Positions 26,405 to 34,181 of a stretch of 64,000 bases of DNA are shown here, piece after piece; within the stretch, counting starts at the first letter, position 1, and each line of letters begins with the position of its first letter. Below the pieces are notes generated by a model. That model did no database searches. It saw only the letters and a list, made by a program, of their open reading frames with translations, and was not told the origin of the DNA. A program made the translations under genes and the position numbers. This stretch comes from G963677915 sp963677915. GTDB lineage: Bacteria; Bacillota; Clostridia; Lachnospirales; Vallitaleaceae. The stretch covers positions 1 to 64,000 of the forward strand of contig CAXXGE010000027.1 in assembly GCA_963677915.2 (NCBI GenBank), in the 5' to 3' direction.

Positions 26405-28685
26405 CTATAAGAACTCCGTTCCGTCATAGCCATATTCCCTTGAAAACTGATCTTTCGCCTCGCTTGTAAGCGAATAATCCTTATAGTAGGTATTACCGTT
26501 CTGACGAGTGGTGATGGCTGAAAAGTCTGCTCCGAGGTGTGAAGCGAGAGTTTCTCTAAATTCCTTTGCCGTTTTTGCAAAACCGTTATTGTTTTCCCGG
26601 CACCAACCTTGATAAACCTTGAAGATGCGGCCTGTGGTGCAGTGCTTGTTGATTTTCCCATCTTGCCATTCACACATACACTCTTCAAAGAAGGAGATCA
26701 CTGTGTTGTTCTCTGCCATGTATTTTTCTCTCGCAAGGCTTACACTGTCCGGCTCGGAGAACCTGTAGCCATTGGCGATGACAGTCTGCAGGGCCTTGAT
26801 TGCCTTATATACGATTCCATCACGCTCGGCATACATTTTGTCTAGGAGTTTTTTGTCTTGCTTGTCTTTTGGTATCACGTTAGGGCAGCGAACTACCATA
26901 ATCCGGTCATAGACCCATTTGCCATCATCGCCGCCAAACTTAGGAAGTCTGTTCATGCAAAACCAGAGCAATCCGTTATAAGTGAACTCAAAGGCTTGTT
27001 GTCCTTTGAACTCGGCAAAAAGGCTGTCCCCACCGATTGTTTTCTTAAAGATTTTCATTTCAATTACGGCGAGAAAGCTCATATCCGAACTACCGGCAAG
27101 GCGCGTATTGTAAATTGCACCAGTACCAAATCTGGATTCGATTTCTCTCAGATCAATGCCGATAAAGTTTCCTTTACCAAGCAAACGCTCTACAAGGCTC
27201 TTTAGCTGAGATTTGCCGGTGTCACCATCACCTACAAGGAAAAGTGCTTTTTTCATTCGCCATCCCTTAACGTTCGAGATGCATACTCCGATAAACTCAA
27301 GAAGCAGTTGCTCGATGGCTTTATCCCCATTGGTGAGAGTGTGCATATATCTGTCAAACACTGGTGTGGGTGTTTCTAAGCCTGTCCAACTACATGGGAT
27401 TTGTATGGTGGAGAGGATATCCGGGGAGTGCGGAACAAGAGTGGCATCGCTTTCGGTTATGTGGATCAAACCATTGCTGAAATTGATTAAATCCTCATTG
27501 GTGTTTAGTTCATCCTGGCTGACGTAATTAAGGTCAGTAGTGACTTGGTTGTATGCCTCAGCCACTTTGCCCATGGATACAAGCTCTTCGTCATATTCGG
27601 CAATGTAGCCTTTCATGACACCTTTGAGCATATAGCCGATAATAACCGTCTTCATACACATAAATGAGAAGAGCCTGTCTGCCGTTGTCGCGGACGAGGA
27701 TATAATGCAGTTGCTCCCGCGTCCATTTTGCCAGTAGTGGAGGAAATACATATGGCGCTCCTTTTTCATCGAACTTTATAAAGTATGGGTGCTCCATCCT
27801 GGAACGGTGAAAGACTCCATTGCAGGCTTCGATTCCGATGTTGATTGTGGCCTCACGGTAATCGTCACGCTCCCACTTGTCCCGGTAAATTGCAGAATCC
27901 CGAAATACAGCATCAATAGCATCGGGATCGGGGCCGGTGCGGAAAGCAATAATAGCGCAGAGCGCTGCGTCCGCTTCTGACTGTGATCCATAATCGCTGA
28001 AATCGCCTTCGTCATAAAGCTTTTTAAATTTCTCTCCGTTTTTCTGCTTACGCAGATTGCAGACAATGTAGAAGTCAGCGCGATCTCCGTCACGCTTGGC
28101 ACTGTACTTGGTTTTTCCCTTGCGGCGCATATTTTTATCAAGGGTGGTAAGAACTGCGGCAGTACATTCCCGGAGAGGTTTTTCCTCAATGATATTGCCG
28201 GTATAGGCGGCGAAACGGTTTGTGATGCCACCGATATACAGTTCCATATCGTTGTGGGGATTTTTCATATAGAACTGCCGATCGAGTTTTATTTTTCCGT
28301 CTTTGTCGATGTAGGTAGGAATTTGCATGAAATCACACTTGCCATATTGATGGATACCTGTTCCGCTGACCGAGTATTCCGCATAAGAATCATGCCTTGC
28401 TAAAATCGTCTGCACCAGCGGATCTGAGAGCGCTTTATGGTCGATGTCTATGAAGTAATAGCCTTTCGGTATCTTGAAACCGACACCGACGGCAACGGAA
28501 TTGTGCTCTTTTGCTTTTACTGCCTCATTGTATGTGACCCATGTATGAGACCATTTATCATCAGTTCCACTTGGGCCGCCTATAGCCGCAAAAGGTTTCT
28601 TTGTTGGTTTGCCATTTTGGTCTGTTGCCCATCGCCACAGCATCCATATCTTCATCTCCATCAGTTCCTGCATTGCACTCGCCAT
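26405..28685 (-). CDS. Phage-type primase-helicase (N-terminal PrimPol-like, C-terminal P4/D5-type helicase), one frameshift
   Basis: About 760 residues. The N-terminal part has GYYFIDIDHKALSDP with acidic residues typical of bifunctional primase-polymerase domains and SVSGTGIHQYGKCDF. The C-terminal part has KKALFLVGDGDTGKSQLKSLV (Walker A, GDGDTGKS), a QAFEFTYNGLLWFCMNRLPKF block and a D5-type end. The frame changes near 27618-27625 in CAAAGG, between EDGYYRLYAQ and GVMKGYIAEYDEE; a one-base error is likely. The start at 28685 follows GGAGGTGAACGAG. It probably replicates the element from the adjacent repeat array. Confidence 0.88.
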
Positions 28686-28721
28686 CTCGTTCACCTCCTC
28701 TCCGTAAAATTTGCTTTTCCA

Positions 28722-28898
28722 TTATCTGTGTGCCGAGTTTCTGAGTAACCACTCCTTATAAGCATCAACCGGAATTAAAATCCTCGTACCAATTCGTATG
28801 GTGGGGAATCCTGGCGATTTTACAAGTTCGTAGGCTTTCGGTAGGCTTATGCCCATCTGTGCCGATAGCTCCTGCACACTCATGGTCGTTTTCTCCAT
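28722..28898 (-). CDS. Excisionase-like MerR/HTH_17 DNA-binding protein, 58 residues
   Basis: A short frame, MEKTTMSVQELSAQMGISLP through TIRIGTRILIPVDAYKEWL, the winged-helix pattern of excisionases and MerR-type HTH_17 proteins (helix-turn-helix, then 'IRIGxRILIPxxAxxxWL'). It is preceded by AAGGAGGAAAGAGTAA. It is the first gene of the leftward module, 36 bp before the primase-helicase start. A recombination directionality factor for the serine recombinase or a regulator of the primase operon is inferred from position. Confidence 0.82.
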   Translation of the reverse strand: MEKTTMSVQELSAQMGISLPKAYELVKSPGFPTIRIGTRILIPVDAYKEWLLRNSAHR

Positions 28899-29205
28899 TT
28901 ACTCTTTCCTCCTTATCTTGATAGTTCTTTTGGTTTCTAGATCCACCATTCGCTACCGTTCCTAAGGCAGCCACCTGTTCGTGGTCTCCTCGTGTCCAAT
29001 TACAGTAGAGGCGCTCTGGTTTTCACCATCGTGGCGGCGGCACTGCAAAAGTATCTCTTGCGGGTGGACTATTCAGTTGTCAAGGAACTCTGAAACAAGG
29101 GGTTTTGCAATTTGCTCTTGTTTTCAATGCCATTGTATAATAGAATGTAAGCGAAGCATAATTCTCAAAGCTTACACATTCGATTACATTCAAAGGGTGG
29201 ATATT
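28899..29205. promoter_or_regulatory. Divergent control region between xis-like and DUF6076-like genes
   Basis: A 307-bp gap without a supported gene. On the plus strand TTGCTC (29112-29117) and TATAAT (29136-29141) with an 18-bp spacer form a likely promoter for the rightward gene. No clear promoter was seen for the leftward module. Confidence 0.5.
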
Positions 29206-30156
29206 ATGAAACAATTACCGGTAATAAATCTCAGTTTTGTCGAGGTTGGTGGAGTTGGTGAAATGGTATACAGGGCTGTGCGGTTTCCTGAGTATATCCC
29301 GGACTATGACGATGAAGGCGAAATAATCAAGCCTCTTTTCACAGGCGGCCATGCTCCGGTAAGCGGAACTGACTATTCCTTGACCGGCCAAGACCTGTTG
29401 GTTAGCCTGTGCAATCTTTATGTCAAATTAAATAACCCAGACAGCACTGAATCGATTTCAGATGCCGTCTGGGATTGGTGTAGAAACAATATTCATCCTT
29501 ATGATATTGACCTTCTTTGTGACATGCTTGAAAGTGAGAAGAACGCACACATCACTTATAGGGATATTATTGAGAAGGACGCTACTTTCAGCATAAAAAG
29601 GTTTATCAAGGATTTGTGTGATCTTGGTACTGTCTTCGAGCTGTTTTACATCCTTGATAACTTGAAGTATGAAGGTAATGTTAATAATGCAAGAAAACTA
29701 TATTACGAAGGCAGGCTTCGTGACAGCCTTGCCTTTTTAGAAAGATATAGTAAATATGAAGACGATAAGGAATACAGGGCCCATGTTTTAGAAGATTACA
29801 ATGATCTGATATTCAAGGTCATTGATATGTTCCCGGACTTTCGAATGCGGTTGAAGTTAGATAAAAAAACCTGCAAGGTGATGTTTGGCGCAGATGTTCA
29901 GTCTGTCTTTGATATTGCTTGGTACACCTTTTCAAGAATAGTGGCTGATGTTGCACCACCAGTTGATGAAGACCTTGACTATTTTGAATCGCAAGGCTCG
30001 ATACTGTCCTGCCTTGCCTGCGGGAAGTATTTTGTAAGGCGATCAAGCCGTCAGTTATATTGCGATAGTTGGGATTGTCAAGCCGAGCGTAATCGTAGGA
30101 ACCGGCGAGCCAGCTATGCTCGAAAGAAGGCGGCTGAAGTAGAAAATCAAGAATAA
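29206..30156 (+). CDS. DUF6076-like protein with C-terminal zinc finger
   Basis: A 316-residue protein beginning MKQLPVINLSFVEVGG after GGGTGG. The N-terminal ~245 residues have no recognised domain. The C-terminus carries CLACGKYFVRRSSRQLYC then CQAERNRRNRR, a CGNR-like zinc finger followed by a basic tail, suggesting nucleic-acid binding. I recognise the overall pattern as DUF6076, common near Clostridial mobile elements. It is divergent from the replication module and has its own promoter. An element regulator is possible; function is unknown. Confidence 0.75.
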   Translation: MKQLPVINLSFVEVGGVGEMVYRAVRFPEYIPDYDDEGEIIKPLFTGGHAPVSGTDYSLTGQDLLVSLCNLYVKLNNPDSTESISDAVWDWCRNNIHPYDIDLLCDMLESEKNAHITYRDIIEKDATFSIKRFIKDLCDLGTVFELFYILDNLKYEGNVNNARKLYYEGRLRDSLAFLERYSKYEDDKEYRAHVLEDYNDLIFKVIDMFPDFRMRLKLDKKTCKVMFGADVQSVFDIAWYTFSRIVADVAPPVDEDLDYFESQGSILSCLACGKYFVRRSSRQLYCDSWDCQAERNRRNRRASYARKKAAEVENQE

Positions 30157-30331
30157 AAAGTAGACCTCGCTACAAATACCCAGTGTGGGGACGGTAACGA
30201 GGTCAAATGATTTCTAAAACATACTATAAAAATGTTTTGATTCAGCAGAAAGCTTCATATTTTGAGCTTTTTGACTCTGGACCTAAATCTTTTGAGGTTA
30301 TCTTATGATTGACAATGTTTATAAAATAACC
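30157..30331. other. Gene-free gap left of the IS1182 element
   Basis: The gap holds a GACCTCG/CGAGGTC inverted repeat (about 30165-30206, 28-nt loop) just after the DUF6076-like stop and an AAAACAT/ATGTTTT hairpin. Neither has a strong T-tract. It may contain the right end of the integrative element. No gene seen. Confidence 0.4.
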
Positions 30332-32170
30332 TTGGTTCAGGTGTCAAAAGTATGATCTAAAAACTTGAACAAGCCACAAATGGGCAGCTTTATTTTATGC
30401 CAGAGAATTTTCTTGAGTATTTGGGCTATAAGTACCTTTGGCAAAGTTCTCTTCTACCTGATTTATCAGGCGAAGCTCAGATTTTTTACAGACTTATCCC
30501 TTGTTTTTCGACTATAGCTTAGTACCTTGTTGAAATTGTATGCAATCACTTTACATGTGAAGAACTGCCTGGATCGTATCAATCCGAATGTCGGAATGGC
30601 ATCAACCTGATACTTTCTGCGAAGTACGGATGGTATGCCTTCAACAGCGTTTCTCAACCGCGATAGCTTTCGATACGTTTCTGTGGATAACTTCTTTTTA
30701 TATCTGGCACGTTCAACCATGTTTGATGATACATGTACCACATAGTTTTTTCGTTGTTTCCTGGCGTTGCAGTCAGATTTGTTAGGACATTGTTCACAAT
30801 AGCTCTTGGCAAAGTTTGCGCGGCACATGCCGGTTTTTGGATAATAGGTCGCCTTAATGGGTGAATGGCCCATTGGACAGGTCAATACCTTTTTATTGTC
30901 TTCCGAAAAAACAAACTCTGCAAAAATTGGATTTGTTTCTCTTCCCGAAAGTGCAGTGGTGATCAGCTCTGTGTTTTTTGATTCGGCGAGTTCGCGGTTT
31001 TCCTTGCCGCTATATGCGCCATCTGCAATCATAATTTCGGCATCAGCGCCATCTTCACGTCCTGCAAGATATTCCTTACAAAATGCACTGTCGCTGTGAA
31101 TGTTGTTTTCGTAACCGACGCCTGTAATCAGACTATTCCCGTCTTCGCCAACCGTTTCAATGATGTTGCCGACATAGCCTTTGTGGTTTTTGCCTGCCTT
31201 CCGTCTGTAGGTTGCATCGGGATCGGAAGGGTTTTGCAAACTTGATGATGAAATTTCGTTTTTGGCCTTTGCTACAGTGTTTCCTGATTCATCTTTGGAA
31301 CTCTGTTCCAGAAGAACACGAACGAGAAGCTGGTACTCCTGAAACTCACACCAATCATCGCCGGACATGATACTCTTTACCCTCTCGGCTTCACGCAATG
31401 CTTTTTCCAAACGCGGGCTTACATCCTCGCCCTTGCAGTAATAGATGACTTGATTGTAATCATCAGCATCAAGATAATGCATCAGTTCCGGTGCAATCAA
31501 ATCATCCCCGCCCAAACGGTGGATCAACCGGACGGCATTGGCTGTCGTTGTGTAAATGATTTCAAGCCTTGACATACGTTTGCTTCTGGATGCAACCATA
31601 AGACTGTCCATGCGTTTGATATTGGAATTCAGATTCATATATCGGGCAAAGACTTCAGAGAGGTGCATCATTTCTTCTTCCAGAAGATTGCGGCCGCTCT
31701 CCAGCTCGTAGTTATAAAGACGTTCCCGGAAACGGCTGAATGTACGGTCACTTACCGGTTGTTCGCTCAAGTGCGTTGTATGCAGTGCATACTGGTAGCG
31801 GACGTCGCAGCAGATGGACTCGACCAGTTCGTCATCGGAGTTTCCGGCATTCTCTTTCAAAATCAATGCTCCGACAATAAAATTCACAGGCGTATTGGGT
31901 CTGGAGAATTTATTGTCGCTGTATAGTACAGCAAAACGCTCTTCATTGATTGCAGGAAATACAATGTCTGCAAAGTCCTTGCACCAGGAAGATGAAATGA
32001 TTTTCTGAGTGCGCGGGGAAAGATTAATGAAGCTATCGTCAAATGTAATCTGTTGATGTTTGTTTGGTTTAAAAGACATATCAGGCACCTCACCGTTGGT
32101 ATGTCCTTATTATACAGTACATGGTGAGGGAAAGGGAAACTATGGTGTCAAGTTTTGACACCTAAACCAA
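30332..32170 (-). mobile_element. IS1182-family insertion sequence (1,839 bp)
   Basis: One transposase gene between terminal inverted repeats of 18 bp: TTGGTTCAGGTGTCAAAA (30332-30349) and, on the opposite strand at 32153-32170, TTGGTTTAGGTGTCAAAA, matching 17 of 18. The right end also contains a GGTGTCAA/TTGACACC palindrome (32144-32162). No target duplication is evident. The right end stops 4 bp from the stop codon of the neighbouring regulator-like gene. Confidence 0.88.
30466..32079 (-). CDS. IS1182-family transposase
   Basis: A 537-residue DDE transposase: FKPNKHQQITFDDSF at the start, RYQYALHTTHLSEQPVSDRT and FSRFRERL in the N-terminal domain, then ISSSSLQNPSDPDATYRRKA and IMIADGAYSGKENRELA with catalytic acidic residues, a cysteine cluster CEQCPNKSDCNAR, and a C-terminal RNAVEGIPSVLRRKY with the final glutamate. 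This is the standard IS1182 layout. The frame is intact, so the copy may be active. The start at 32079 follows GAGGTGCCTGAT. Confidence 0.94.
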   Translation of the reverse strand: MSFKPNKHQQITFDDSFINLSPRTQKIISSSWCKDFADIVFPAINEERFAVLYSDNKFSRPNTPVNFIVGALILKENAGNSDDELVESICCDVRYQYALHTTHLSEQPVSDRTFSRFRERLYNYELESGRNLLEEEMMHLSEVFARYMNLNSNIKRMDSLMVASRSKRMSRLEIIYTTTANAVRLIHRLGGDDLIAPELMHYLDADDYNQVIYYCKGEDVSPRLEKALREAERVKSIMSGDDWCEFQEYQLLVRVLLEQSSKDESGNTVAKAKNEISSSSLQNPSDPDATYRRKAGKNHKGYVGNIIETVGEDGNSLITGVGYENNIHSDSAFCKEYLAGREDGADAEIMIADGAYSGKENRELAESKNTELITTALSGRETNPIFAEFVFSEDNKKVLTCPMGHSPIKATYYPKTGMCRANFAKSYCEQCPNKSDCNARKQRKNYVVHVSSNMVERARYKKKLSTETYRKLSRLRNAVEGIPSVLRRKYQVDAIPTFGLIRSRQFFTCKVIAYNFNKVLSYSRKTRDKSVKNLSFA

Positions 32171-32174
32171 CCTT

Positions 32175-33701
32175 TTATTTACACTGCTTTAGACTACTGA
32201 TATATTCGCTGAGTTTATCGATACTTTCTTTTTTATTGCGGTATCGATAAGCTTTTTCACCAATTAAAGATCTTAAATAATCCCAAAATCCAGCGGTCAA
32301 GTTGCTTTCATTAAAAGCAAGTGCTACAGACGGGACAGAGGTTTTAGCGATAATCGCACCCAGGTCTTCTTTAGCATAAACCATGTATCGATTTTCTATG
32401 GGTTCTTTGGTTAAATAAACATTAAAGCTCGGATAGGCAGTCATAAGGTGTTGAATGTTCTCCAAATGAGCTATGTATTCCTCCAGCTTGTAATATATCT
32501 CTTCTCCGCTCAGCATATCAGAACAGGCAATCTTTACTTCTCCGTTTTTTATGCTTTCACCGTCAAAAATCCTAATGATTTCAAAAAATAAATTGTCTTG
32601 TAGTTGCTTATGAAAGCTTGCCATTCTATTTTTTGCAAGCTCATTATAATTTAAACTTGTATTCATAAAGCGGGGGATGATTCTTGAAGAAACAGCCTCC
32701 GGCATGGTTAATAAAGAAAGGGACTCCGTTATTATGATGCTGTTACCCTTTTCCTTTTCAAATTCCAGAAGAGTATTAATATATGATGTTTTATCGTGGA
32801 GTGTAAAAATTTTCATCAAAGGGCTGCACATGCTTATATATTGATTAAACTCTTCTGTCAGCGCCCAAACAGCCTCCGTTTTTTTAGTATAAAAATTGGC
32901 CGCCTTATTTATCATATTCCCTGTTGTGCTTGATGTCACAGCAGCTGTATTGGGTGCAATAAAAAGGGTCCTCTTAAAAATGCCGTCTCTTTTCTTCGGA
33001 TAATAAAAAGGCTCTATCAAGCTGGACATATAAAGGGGCATCCACTGACTTATGGCATGCAGCATCTCGTCAAGGTCGCGGCTTACCGTATGGATGATTT
33101 TTATGCGATTGCCTTTTGACAGTACCTGTACCATTAGTGCAGCCCATTTTGCCGCAAATTCCCTATCGGAAGTCATCCAGTCCGTAGGCTCGTCGCTGTA
33201 AAGCAATAAGGTCTGGGGTTGTTCCTGAGCAAGAACTTCAGAAAGAAAACATTCAACAGCAAGTCTTTTACCTTCAAGCCCAACGAAAATTTCTGTTTCA
33301 GCCGTGGAAGCGTCTGCTGGCAAGATATTAGCTGGTTCAGAGGCGATAGGCTGTGCAGAAATGTTTGGTATTTGATTTAAAAAATTCTCGACTTTTTTAG
33401 CTTCCGCTTTCTTCTCATCCATTAACCATCTCAGTATAAATTGGGAGCTATTGGTTGTATCAAGAGAAAGAATATCGATGCCCAGCATGTCCGCAAGTGC
33501 CTTGCGCTGATAATCATCGATACAGCGCCTTGTAAAAAACTCTGCCATCAGGCGCAAAGAATTTTCATCCTTAACAGCACCTCTTTTACCTCTACGCAAA
33601 CGACTTATATGGGAAGAGTCAAGGTTAATGTATAAGGACAAAGCACTGTTGGTTGTATTTGTAATATTCATTAGAAAATCAAGCTTTTCATAAAATTGCA
33701 A
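32175..33701 (-). CDS. Large HTH-containing protein of unknown family (508 residues)
   Basis: The first ~70 residues look like an XRE-type helix-turn-helix (NSALSLYINLDSSHISRLRRGKRG, then a second helical segment). The remaining ~430 residues have no recognised domain; the segment IKIIHTVSRDLDEML and LLYSDEPTDWMTSDREF suggests an alpha/beta fold. It starts with TTG after AAGGGGTGG. It is divergent from the SLH locus, so control of that locus is a reasonable inference. It ends 4 bp from the IS1182 element, but its coding sequence appears complete. DNA-binding is inferred; sensing partner unknown. Confidence 0.75.
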   Translation of the reverse strand: MQFYEKLDFLMNITNTTNSALSLYINLDSSHISRLRRGKRGAVKDENSLRLMAEFFTRRCIDDYQRKALADMLGIDILSLDTTNSSQFILRWLMDEKKAEAKKVENFLNQIPNISAQPIASEPANILPADASTAETEIFVGLEGKRLAVECFLSEVLAQEQPQTLLLYSDEPTDWMTSDREFAAKWAALMVQVLSKGNRIKIIHTVSRDLDEMLHAISQWMPLYMSSLIEPFYYPKKRDGIFKRTLFIAPNTAAVTSSTTGNMINKAANFYTKKTEAVWALTEEFNQYISMCSPLMKIFTLHDKTSYINTLLEFEKEKGNSIIITESLSLLTMPEAVSSRIIPRFMNTSLNYNELAKNRMASFHKQLQDNLFFEIIRIFDGESIKNGEVKIACSDMLSGEEIYYKLEEYIAHLENIQHLMTAYPSFNVYLTKEPIENRYMVYAKEDLGAIIAKTSVPSVALAFNESNLTAGFWDYLRSLIGEKAYRYRNKKESIDKLSEYISSLKQCK

Positions 33702-33722
33702 ACTAAACCACCCCTTTGCAGT

Positions 33723-33752
33723 ATTTTATCATATGTCGACACACTTATTCAA
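33723..33752 (-). promoter_or_regulatory. Possible promoter of the HTH gene
   Basis: On the minus strand TTGAAT (33747-33752), 18 bp, TAAAAT (33723-33728), just upstream of the TTG start. Confidence 0.4.
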
Positions 33753-33755
33753 TAC

Positions 33756-33796
33756 ATTTGACAGGATTCGTGCCAGAATAAATGGCCGTGTCAAAT
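33756..33796. promoter_or_regulatory. Inverted repeat in the divergent control region
   Basis: ATTTGACA (33756-33763) and TGTCAAAT (33789-33796) are exact inverse complements, 25 bp apart, between the HTH gene and the SLH locus. They lie just upstream of a candidate rightward promoter, a plausible operator. Confidence 0.45.
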
Positions 33797-33818
33797 TCTT
33801 CTGTATTGTATAAAAAAG

Positions 33819-33847
33819 TTAACAAATATTTTATAATTTCATTATAT
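33819..33847 (+). promoter_or_regulatory. Possible promoter of the SLH locus
   Basis: TTAACA (33819-33824), 17 bp, TTATAT (33842-33847), ending 22 bp before the GTG start of the 103-residue gene. Several AT-rich alternatives exist. Confidence 0.4.
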
Positions 33848-33869
33848 TTCTTAGGTGGGGGTGATATAG

Positions 33870-34181
33870 GTGCGTCTCGGTATCCGATTGAAAACCGGCT
33901 TCTTTGAAACAAAAGAATATGATCTTCTGATAAGTAAGGACAGGCTGGTACTATCGTCTACAGAAATAGAAAATGACAAGATTACAATCCTGGCTAAAGA
34001 GATCCTTTCCATTAAACTGAAAAATGAAAAGGCACCGGGGATTGAAATTCAAACCGGGGAGAAAATTTATCAGGGCAATTTTGCAGAGAAAACCGATTTT
34101 GAAAAGCTCATTACTTTATTAAAAGAAAATCTAAATGTTAAAATTATTTGCGAATATGAAGGAGGTAAAGATTATGCGTAA
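33870..34181 (+). CDS. Small PH-like-domain protein co-translated with the SLH protein
   Basis: A 103-residue protein with a GTG start. YDLLISKDRLVLSS, ILSIKLKNEKAPGIEIQTG and a C-terminal helix DFEKLITLLKENL resemble a bacterial PH-like or GRAM-like beta-barrel plus helix, but this is by pattern only. The stop overlaps the start of the SLH gene by 8 bp (ATGCGTAA), so translation is coupled. No signal peptide is evident, so a cytoplasmic role is likely. Function unknown. Confidence 0.7.
   Translation: MRLGIRLKTGFFETKEYDLLISKDRLVLSSTEIENDKITILAKEILSIKLKNEKAPGIEIQTGEKIYQGNFAEKTDFEKLITLLKENLNVKIICEYEGGKDYA

Larger units (their letters stand above)
22495..30200. mobile_element. Small integrative element with serine recombinase, primase-helicase and lone capsid gene (ends not determined)
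   Basis: The genes run, in leftward transcription, excisionase-like, primase-helicase, zinc-ribbon protein, HK97 capsid, 52-residue protein and large serine recombinase, with a divergent DUF6076-like gene. They sit next to rpmB in a position where housekeeping genes are normally contiguous. The ends are my estimate: the left end lies between the rpmB stop and the recombinase stop, the right end somewhere after 30156. No direct repeat that would define att sites was found. It may be a decayed prophage, a phage satellite or an autonomous integrative element. Confidence 0.6.

Noticed and set aside
26257..26688. A 143-residue minus-strand frame containing Ser-Gly repeats
   Set aside because: It overlaps the primase-helicase 3' end in another frame, and its repeats are just the translated GTAGCAG words, which also occur in inverted orientation; a DNA-level array is the better explanation.
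27600..27640. Programmed frameshift in the primase-helicase
   Set aside because: The site CAAAGG is not a classical slippery heptamer and many unrelated genes nearby carry similar one-base breaks.
28561..28974. Two overlapping frames of 63-69 residues over the excisionase-like gene
   Set aside because: They lack ribosome-binding sites and conserved patterns; the 58-residue frame at 28722-28898 has both.
30321..32180. Target-site duplication for the IS1182 element
   Set aside because: The bases flanking the 18-bp inverted repeats (AACC left, CCTT right) do not match.
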